Source: Candidatus Rifleibacteriota bacterium (GTDB lineage: Bacteria > Riflebacteria > Ozemobacteria > Ozemobacterales > Ozemobacteraceae). Taken from it: a stretch of DNA of 6,639 nucleotides. The notes below the pieces were generated by a model. That model was not told where the DNA came from. It saw nothing but the letters and a program-made list of their open reading frames with translations, and searched no databases. Of this stretch, positions 1 to 4,241 are shown one piece after another. Positions within the stretch are counted from its first letter, which is position 1, and each line of letters starts with the position of its first letter. The stretch spans positions 1 through 6,639 of the forward strand of contig JAKQKW010000155.1 in NCBI GenBank assembly GCA_029560455.1, given 5' to 3'. The translations under genes and the position numbers were made by a program.

Positions 1-17
1 GCACGGAAGTTTTTTTT
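1..17 (+). terminator. Possible right arm and T-tract of a rho-independent terminator
   Basis: The window opens with a nine-base GC-containing stretch (GCACGGAAG) followed at once by eight T residues at 10-17. This is how the 3' arm and U-tract of an intrinsic terminator look, for a plus-strand gene ending to the left. The left arm, which would have to read close to CTTCCGTGC, is outside the window, so the hairpin cannot be confirmed. Read on the minus strand the tract is A-rich and would not end the dioxygenase transcript, except as part of a bidirectional terminator. Confidence 0.2.
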
Positions 18-43
18 CTCAGTCGTATTGTTATGCGATTGCA

Positions 44-847
44 TCAGATTTCCCAGAGATACATGCTCGATTTTTTGTTGAGAATCTGGAGTTCATAAGA
101 ACTTGAACAGGCGGCGGCCGCAAAACCATAGCAGACATGCAGGGGAAGCAGGTGTTCCTCGCGTGGGTGGCAGTAGCGCGCGAAAGGTGCCGATTCCCAG
201 TTTATCAGCCGCTGCTTCCTTTCTTCTTCGGAAATATCCCGGGCAGAGCACGTTTCCTGAAGCCAGCGGTCGAACGCATGATTCATGTTCCGCGATTCAT
301 CGGTTTCCGGCGCGAAAAAGGCATTCATGTTATGGAAAGAAAAACCTGAGCCAATGAGCAGCAGCGATTGATCACCCAGGCTGCGCAGCGCTTTCCCCAT
401 ATTTATGTGAGCGGCAGGATCGAGGCCCCTGACCAGCGACAGCTGCACGCACGGAATATCAGCTTCCGGATACATGATTTTCAATGGAACAAACAGACCA
501 TGATCGAACCCGCGCGCTGCTTCGAGGTCGGCGGTGATGCCCGCATCGCCAAGTGTCTGGGAAACTGCCTGCGCCAACTGCGGGGCACCCGGGCAGGGAT
601 AAGTGATCGCGTAGGATTCCTTTGGAAACCCGTAGTAGTCGTAGATAAGCGCCGGACTGGCAGCCGAAGTTACCGTCGGGCGGGTTGCTTCCCAGTGGGC
701 GCTCACAACGATAATTGCCGACGGCCGCGCGATGGCAGCCGCGAGGTCATGCAGGCGTGCCACCATTTCCAGATGCGATTCGTCGCCCAGGAGCGGCAGA
801 GGGCCACCACCGTGCGACAGGAACAGAGCTCGATGCTGTTTTTTCAC
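44..847 (-). CDS. DODA/YgiD-type class III extradiol ring-cleavage dioxygenase family protein
   Basis: This 267-residue protein belongs to the LigB-like 4,5-DOPA dioxygenase (DODA/YgiD) family, cytosolic metal enzymes that open catechol-type aromatic rings; the usual length is about 260-275. Family landmarks are all present: SHGGGP (His12) near the N-terminus, VVSAHWE (His51), the FDHGLFVPL block (His116), SGFSFHN (His172) and HPREEHLLPL (His227, His232) near the C-terminus. His12, His51 and His232 line up with the metal ligands of E. coli YgiD, and His172 with its catalytic-site histidine; that alignment is from memory. The start is GTG at 847-845, supported by an AGGGGGA ribosome site six bases upstream. 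The gene stands alone behind its own promoter and has no aromatic-degradation neighbours, so the real substrate is unknown. It could be a housekeeping or detoxifying enzyme flanking the accessory island. The family call is firm; the substrate is not. Confidence 0.9.
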   Translation of the reverse strand: MKKQHRALFLSHGGGPLPLLGDESHLEMVARLHDLAAAIARPSAIIVVSAHWEATRPTVTSAASPALIYDYYGFPKESYAITYPCPGAPQLAQAVSQTLGDAGITADLEAARGFDHGLFVPLKIMYPEADIPCVQLSLVRGLDPAAHINMGKALRSLGDQSLLLIGSGFSFHNMNAFFAPETDESRNMNHAFDRWLQETCSARDISEEERKQRLINWESAPFARYCHPREEHLLPLHVCYGFAAAACSSSYELQILNKKSSMYLWEI

Positions 848-852
848 TGGCT

Positions 853-859
853 TCCCCCT
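853..859 (-). promoter_or_regulatory. Ribosome binding site of the dioxygenase gene
   Basis: On the minus strand AGGGGGA lies about six bases before the GTG at 847-845. It decides the start: GTG is the first in-frame start at the right distance, and it puts the conserved SHGGGP motif at residues 11-16 as in relatives. Confidence 0.55.
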
Positions 860-939
860 GCTGGAAACTGACGGCAGGCCTGGCCGGCTTTACGGCTGGC
901 GCAAATCTCAGAGCGTCTTTTGCAATTTCCGATCTCTGC

Positions 940-948
940 ATTATAGCA
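940..948 (-). promoter_or_regulatory. Extended -10 promoter for the dioxygenase gene
   Basis: The minus strand reads TGCTATAAT, a perfect TATAAT with the TGn extension of extended -10 promoters. No good -35 box lies 16-18 bases upstream (best is ATTTTG or TTTTGC), which is usual for this promoter class. The predicted transcription start is near 933, leaving a leader of about 85 bases before the GTG start. The promoter begins just beyond the antitoxin stop codon, so the dioxygenase need not depend on read-through from the toxin-antitoxin operon. No terminator is visible between them, so some read-through is likely. Confidence 0.55.
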
Positions 949-967
949 ATAATTTTCCAGGGCAAAA

Positions 968-1258
968 TCATGTTGCCAGTGCTTTTAATACCGCTTCTGG
1001 TTGCATTTGCACGACTCGAAGAAGAGCCTGGGCCGGACCTACGGGTTTGCGACGGCCCTGTTCCCAGTTTTGCAGAGTTGAAAGACTGACGCCGATCATT
1101 TTTGCAAATTCAGACTGAGATTTATGCAGGCTTTCGCGGAGTGCTTTCACATCGAGAGCTGTGAACTCGAACACTCTGGAAGGCTTAATTTCGCCGCGTT
1201 TGATTTGAACAAACTGCTTTACACCCTCAACCAACCTGTTAAAGTCTTTGTCTTTCAT
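968..1258 (-). CDS. NadS/HigA2-like Xre-family antitoxin
   Basis: This 96-residue protein is the antitoxin of a type II toxin-antitoxin pair. It would bind and neutralise the toxin encoded just upstream and repress the shared promoter. Residues about 47-72 form a clear Cro/C1 helix-turn-helix (SQSEFAKMIGVSLSTLQNWE, then QGRRKP). It is followed by the GPAQALLRVVQMQPEAVLKAL tail typical of NadS-type regulators, here at residues 74-94. The N-terminal 30 residues, containing KRGEIKPSR, resemble the toxin-binding segment of HigA2-type antitoxins; this part is inference. The ATG at 1258-1256 overlaps the toxin stop codon as ATGA, and an AAGGAG site seven bases upstream lies inside the end of the toxin gene. 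The order toxin-then-antitoxin is that of higBA systems. The family is confident; the exact sub-name (HigA, NadS, YiaG-like) is not. Confidence 0.88.
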   Translation of the reverse strand: MKDKDFNRLVEGVKQFVQIKRGEIKPSRVFEFTALDVKALRESLHKSQSEFAKMIGVSLSTLQNWEQGRRKPVGPAQALLRVVQMQPEAVLKALAT

Positions 1259-1572
1259 TTTAACACTCCTTTTACCAGAGACTTCAGCAGCTTTATCTGA
1301 TCCTGAGTGAGGTCTTCCTGAACAGATTTTTTATAAATGACGACCAGATAAAGCTTTTGCGTCGATTTTTCCCAGTAATAAATCACTCGAACTCCGCCAC
1401 GCTTACCTTTGCTGCCCTGCTTCCAACGCATTTTTCTGAAACCGCCACTGCCCTGAATCAGATCGCCGACCTCTGGTTCGAGCAGCAAAGCCTTCTGCAT
1501 TTCCTTGTATTCATTATCAGAAAGCAGGTTCAGCAAATCTTCAGTAAAGACCGGAGTTTCTATAAATATCAT
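1255..1572 (-). CDS. HigB2-like RelE/ParE-superfamily toxin
   Basis: This is a 105-residue toxin when started at the ATG at 1572-1570. HigB2/RelE toxins are ribosome-dependent mRNA endonucleases that stop translation when free of antitoxin. Family marks are the MIFIETPVF start, LLSDNEYKEMQKALL (residues 16-30), GDLIQGSGGFRKMRW (36-50), KGKRGGVRVIYYW (55-67) and VVIYKKSVQEDLT (77-89), which resemble V. cholerae HigB2 block by block. The basic and aromatic residues in the last two blocks are the probable RNA-cleavage surface. The frame is also open back to a TTG at 1590-1588, six codons earlier, but relatives begin at MIF or MKSVF, so the ATG is preferred. No Shine-Dalgarno sequence precedes it; a TATAAT box sits six bases upstream, so the message is probably leaderless. 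The gene looks intact. It overlaps the antitoxin by four bases, implying translational coupling. Confidence 0.88.
   Translation of the reverse strand: MIFIETPVFTEDLLNLLSDNEYKEMQKALLLEPEVGDLIQGSGGFRKMRWKQGSKGKRGGVRVIYYWEKSTQKLYLVVIYKKSVQEDLTQDQIKLLKSLVKGVLK
1266..1271 (-). promoter_or_regulatory. Strong ribosome site of the antitoxin, inside the toxin gene
   Basis: The minus strand reads AAGGAG, a near-complete Shine-Dalgarno, seven bases before the antitoxin ATG and within the last codons of the toxin. The toxin start has no such site, so the arrangement should favour more antitoxin than toxin from one mRNA. Confidence 0.75.
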
Positions 1573-1578
1573 ACTTAT

Positions 1579-1607
1579 ATTATACGTCAATGACTGATAT
1601 AACGCAA
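1579..1607 (-). promoter_or_regulatory. Promoter of the toxin-antitoxin operon
   Basis: On the minus strand a perfect TATAAT (1584-1579) lies 17 bases from a weak TTGCGT -35 (1607-1602). The expected transcription start, about seven bases after the -10, falls on the A of the toxin ATG at 1572. That predicts a leaderless transcript. The operator-like palindrome at 1581-1599 overlaps the spacer and the -10. Confidence 0.6.
1581..1599. promoter_or_regulatory. Operator-like palindrome in the toxin-antitoxin promoter
   Basis: The 19-base imperfect palindrome reads TAT-ac-GTCA-A-TGAC-tg-ATA: seven of nine base pairs are symmetric about the A at 1590, including a perfect GTCAATGAC core. It covers the spacer and most of the -10 of the promoter, where Xre-type antitoxins usually bind to repress their own operon. 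A wider TTATAT/ATATAA pair flanks the same region. That the antitoxin binds here is inference. Confidence 0.5.
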
Positions 1608-1804
1608 CTGAAATGCCACCCGGCAGTGCTGGTTTTCCCCGGCTGGGATGTCAGTCAGCAGATAGCCGCATAAGTTGTTCGGTGAAGCGCATCTGGCTTT
1701 AGTCGATGCGGTGAATAGTCGTTCTATTTGCATTAAATTGTGCGGTGAATAGAAAAGTATCTGATTGACGGTGCGGTGAATAATCATTATATTCTCATTA
1801 AATT
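1591..1804. other. Divergent intergenic region between toxin-antitoxin and fic
   Basis: This 214-base region separates two divergent promoters. The left part (about 1600-1675) is GC-richer and holds nothing I can name: no convincing ORF, RNA gene or strong hairpin. The right part (about 1679-1804) is AT-rich and is taken up by the GCGGTGAATAG repeat array and the fic promoter. The shift in composition between the halves suggests separate origins for the toxin-antitoxin and fic modules. Confidence 0.6.
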
Positions 1805-1817
1805 ATGCGGAGAATAG
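1708..1817 (+). repeat. Four direct copies of GCGGTGAATAG, iteron-like operator array
   Basis: Copies start at 1708 (GCGGTGAATAG), 1742 (GCGGTGAATAG), 1773 (GCGGTGAATAA) and 1807 (GCGGAGAATAG), spaced 34, 31 and 34 bases apart, close to three DNA turns, so they would lie on roughly the same face of the helix. A fifth weak copy (TCGGTGAAGCG, 8 of 11 bases) may begin at 1679. The third copy lies within the spacer of the fic promoter and the fourth overlaps the G of the fic ATG and codons 2-5. Same-strand spacing and promoter overlap suggest binding sites for a regulator, perhaps the winged helix at the Fic C-terminus. Confidence 0.7.
1765..1793 (+). promoter_or_regulatory. Promoter of fic, giving a nearly leaderless mRNA
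   Basis: TTGACG (1765-1770, five of six consensus bases) is followed after exactly 17 bases by TATATT (1788-1793, five of six). The expected start of transcription is about 1800-1801, only four or five bases before the ATG at 1805. No Shine-Dalgarno sequence can fit in that space and none is seen further upstream either. Repeat unit 3 (1773-1783) occupies the spacer, so a protein bound there would block RNA polymerase. Confidence 0.7.
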
Positions 1818-2917
1818 AAAAATATATTTATCAAAAGCCAGACTGGCCGAGGTTTTTCTGGAATACGGAAAAACTGCTGACTTTGCTGACTGAAGTAAGA
1901 AACATGCAGGGCCGCATTGTCGGGCAAATGAGCGCTCTGGGGTTTTCCCTCAAAGATCATGCGAACCTTGAAATCCTGACTCAGGACATCTTGAACTCCA
2001 CTGAAATTGAAGGGGAAGTTCTTGATAAAAATCAGGTCAGATCTTCAATTGCCAGGCGACTTGGCCTGAATGTTTCCGGTCTTGTTGCATCCGACAGAAA
2101 CGTGGATGCCGTTGTTGAAATGATGATCGATGCCACCAGAAATTTCGATCAGCCTCTCACCAGAGACAGAATCATTGGCTGGCACAATACCCTTTTTCCT
2201 TCAGGCTACAGCGGCATGCTTAAAATCCGGGTCGGCAAATTCAGAGATGACGCGTCAGACCCGATGCAGGTTATCTCTGGCCCAATCGGCAAAGAAAAAG
2301 TTCATTATCAGGCCCCGCCGGCAGCAGCCCTGGAAAGCGAGATGGCGGCTTTTCTCGATTGGTTCAATAAAGAACAGGGCATCGATCTGGTAATAAAATC
2401 CGCTCTGGCGCATCTATGGTTCGTCACCCTCCATCCCTTCGACGATGGCAATGGAAGAATCGCCCGGGCTCTGGCAGATATGATTCTGGCCCGTTCAGAC
2501 GGCCAGCCGCATCGCTTTTACAGCATGTCTGCGCAAATCAGGGCCGAAAGAAAACAATATTACGAGGTTCTGGAAAAAACCCAGAAAAGCTCACTCGATG
2601 TCACCTGCTGGCTGGAATGGTTTTTAAAGTGCCTGCTGAATGCCATAAAAGCATCTGCAACGACTCTTGACATGGTTGTTTTCAAGCACAATTTCTGGCT
2701 GACCAATGCTGCAAAACTCGAGAACGAAAGACAGCGCAAAATGCTCAACAAGCTGCTGGATGGCTTTGACGGCAACCTGACTTCTTCAAAATGGGCTAAA
2801 ATCTGCAAATGCTCTCAAGACACCGCCCTGCGCGACATCAGAGATCTGCTGGAAAAAAAGATACTGCAGAAACTCCCCGGCGGCAGCCGCAGCACCGCCT
2901 ATGCTCTGAAAAAATGA
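1805..2917 (+). CDS. Fic family protein (class II, DUF4172 N-terminus, C-terminal winged helix)
   Basis: This 370-residue Fic protein probably transfers AMP from ATP to hydroxyl side chains of target proteins. Residues 7-20 (YIYQKPDWPRFFWN) open a DUF4172-type N-terminal region. An inhibitory helix motif STEIEG (residues 65-70), matching [S/T]xxxE[G/N], precedes the Fic core, making it class II; Glu69 would block productive ATP binding until released. The Fic signature HPFDDGNGRIAR (210-221) is complete, with catalytic His210, so the enzyme should be active. The flap region lies near residues 166-176. Residues about 300-370 look like a winged helix (LTSSKWAKICKCSQDTALRD, 325-344). The ATG sits four or five bases from the predicted transcript start with no ribosome site. 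It is flanked by the repeat array upstream, and its stop is one base from the jetD stop on the other strand. The target is unknown; stress control, a solitary toxin or gene regulation are all possible. Confidence 0.93.
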   Translation: MRRIEKYIYQKPDWPRFFWNTEKLLTLLTEVRNMQGRIVGQMSALGFSLKDHANLEILTQDILNSTEIEGEVLDKNQVRSSIARRLGLNVSGLVASDRNVDAVVEMMIDATRNFDQPLTRDRIIGWHNTLFPSGYSGMLKIRVGKFRDDASDPMQVISGPIGKEKVHYQAPPAAALESEMAAFLDWFNKEQGIDLVIKSALAHLWFVTLHPFDDGNGRIARALADMILARSDGQPHRFYSMSAQIRAERKQYYEVLEKTQKSSLDVTCWLEWFLKCLLNAIKASATTLDMVVFKHNFWLTNAAKLENERQRKMLNKLLDGFDGNLTSSKWAKICKCSQDTALRDIRDLLEKKILQKLPGGSRSTAYALKK

Positions 2918-2918
2918 A

Positions 2919-4208
2919 TTAAACCCCTATGTTTTCCTGCTCGAGCCAGAGGTTTTGCGATGCGATTTCGTTCAGCAGGTCGGCGCAGATGATATCGGGG
3001 CGGCGCTGCAGCAGTGAGACGATCAGCTGTTTTTCAGCGGCCGGCAGAGCCCTGCCCCTGGCTGCGTGATCTCTGAAAGTTTTTACATCCATGCGCATGG
3101 GCCTGATTTCCAGGCCGGTTCGGCGGCGCAGGCTGTCGAGAATGAGAACGCCGCTGCGGTCGAGATCGCCCCAGTGCCAGATTTCGGCCGCCATTCTCTG
3201 CAGTTGTGACAGAAAACTTACCAGCAGCCGGTTAGCCTGACCCATGGTGCACAATATCAGCTCTCTGGCCGGGTCGGCCCGCTCAGCGTATTCGAAAAAT
3301 GTCGTCTCGTTCTCTATGCACAGAACCTTTGCCGGAACCGCAACAACCGAAGAATTATAAAGCTGCGCCCAGGTAAGCACGACCGGCTCGCCCAGAGCCG
3401 CGTGCCGCCTGACATAGTCAAAGCACTCGCCGCCCTTTTCAAACACGAGATTGCCAAAAACCAGTATTCGACTGGCAGAACCGTCGAGCTGCAACCTGGT
3501 CTGTTCGAGAGCCATACGCAGCTTTTCGCTCTCATTCGCAGGTTCAGACAAATCAACTTCCGCTTTTACAGAGGCATCAAAGCGATAGATGATACGGGCA
3601 AAACTGTTGAGTAGCTGGGTTCCGGGGCGGCAGCACTTGGTATCGCCGGCCACTTCGAGCCCGAAGCGGGAAAGGCGCACCGGCCGGCTGTCAGACGCCA
3701 GAAAGCTTAAGCCGCGAGACAAAGCGGTCAGATAGTTTTTCACAACCGGAAAGCCTTCAGTTCTGGCCAGAGAGAACAATTCGCCGCGGCCGGCGGCGGC
3801 GTTCTGGCTTTCAGCCGCAAGCCAGTCGCGAAAAACCGTGCAGGCAACCCCGGCAAATTCATCGATAACCGCACTGAGGCGCGAAGCCAGATCGGTCCTT
3901 TCGCCACGCAGATTGCGGCGAATTCGCCTGGTAACAGCATAAAGGGTGTCAACAATACCAGGCTGCTGCTGAAGCAGTTCTTTCAGCTTCAGCGTAACTT
4001 TTGTCGGGCCGACAGCCACAAACTTCGGGCCAAAAAACCACCTGATATCTTCGGGCTTGTTAAATGCGGCGGCTGGCAGCGAAAAGACATTCGGAACATT
4101 GCCGAGTCTGTCGATTTTATCGAGCAGAGCCGCGACAAAAGCACCCGCATCGGGGGTTCTTTTCAGGTCATCGGCCAACTGTTCATTATGCTGCTGATTT
4201 TCAGTCAT
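2919..4208 (-). CDS. jetD: Wadjet anti-plasmid system protein JetD (Toprim-containing nuclease subunit)
   Basis: This 429-residue protein matches JetD (DUF2220), the nuclease subunit of Wadjet, which cleaves circular plasmid DNA once the JetABC SMC complex has extruded it. The C-terminal half carries a Toprim-like fold: VLCIENETTF (residues 295-304, Glu299 the likely first metal ligand) and AEIWHWGDLDRSGVLIL (341-357, with the D348-x-D350 pair). An LEQE segment (422-425) close to the C-terminus matches a conserved end of JetD as I remember the family. The N-terminal half (residues about 15-200) is helical and divergent; I cannot assign DUF3322 with confidence, so the Wadjet subtype is open. 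The ATG at 4208-4206 follows the jetC stop by 33 bases; a purine-rich GAGGGGAGA lies 12 bases upstream, rather far for a ribosome site, but no in-frame alternative start is near. The gene is the last of its operon and converges on fic with one base between. Confidence 0.85.
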   Translation of the reverse strand: MTENQQHNEQLADDLKRTPDAGAFVAALLDKIDRLGNVPNVFSLPAAAFNKPEDIRWFFGPKFVAVGPTKVTLKLKELLQQQPGIVDTLYAVTRRIRRNLRGERTDLASRLSAVIDEFAGVACTVFRDWLAAESQNAAAGRGELFSLARTEGFPVVKNYLTALSRGLSFLASDSRPVRLSRFGLEVAGDTKCCRPGTQLLNSFARIIYRFDASVKAEVDLSEPANESEKLRMALEQTRLQLDGSASRILVFGNLVFEKGGECFDYVRRHAALGEPVVLTWAQLYNSSVVAVPAKVLCIENETTFFEYAERADPARELILCTMGQANRLLVSFLSQLQRMAAEIWHWGDLDRSGVLILDSLRRRTGLEIRPMRMDVKTFRDHAARGRALPAAEKQLIVSLLQRRPDIICADLLNEIASQNLWLEQENIGV

Positions 4209-4241
4209 GCAATCAAGACTTCTCCCCTCGCCTGACCGGCT

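Larger units (their letters stand above)
1702..1825 (+). repeat. 65-base-period imperfect tandem duplication spanning the fic start
   Basis: Bases 1702-1760 and 1767-1825 align without gaps with ten mismatches in 59 positions by my count. Shared blocks include GCGGTGAATA, TATT, CATTAAATT, TGCGG, GAATAGAAAA and TAT. The second copy contains the fic promoter, start codon and first seven codons. The first copy is a degenerate upstream image of the same promoter-plus-start region. Inside it, the GTG aligned with the fic ATG is followed by CGG and then a TGA stop, so it cannot be translated as fic. Confidence 0.85.

Noticed and set aside
368..871. 167-codon plus-strand frame opposite the dioxygenase gene
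   Set aside because: It is antisense to a well-conserved enzyme, has no recognisable motifs, and is the usual shadow of a GC-biased gene.
901..923. GCAAA...TTTGC dyad in the dioxygenase leader
   Set aside because: There are only five paired bases around a 13-base loop, and the inner bases do not pair consistently; this is too weak to call an operator or hairpin.
1588..1590. TTG at 1590 as the toxin start
   Set aside because: It would add MTYNIS before the family-typical MIF start and would put the start codon upstream of the TATAAT box that appears to drive the gene.
1620..1632. CCGGCAGTGCTGG near-palindrome followed by TTTT
   Set aside because: The stem is four pairs including a G-U, and the T run is short and followed by C residues. 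It is not a credible terminator, and no gene ends there on the plus strand.
1587..1787. 66-codon minus-strand reading frame in the intergenic region
   Set aside because: It overlaps the toxin-antitoxin promoter, the fic promoter and the repeat array, has no ribosome site, and its translation resembles no family I recognise. Its open frame is explained by chance.
1708..1817. CRISPR array or plasmid replication iterons
   Set aside because: Units are 11 bases with related rather than unique spacers, no cas genes are present, and no replication initiator gene or other origin feature is nearby. The promoter overlap fits operators better.
2879..2902. GGCGG...CCGCC hairpin at the end of fic as a terminator
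   Set aside because: The pairing lies inside the coding region and is followed by a mixed sequence and A residues, with no T-tract on the plus strand.
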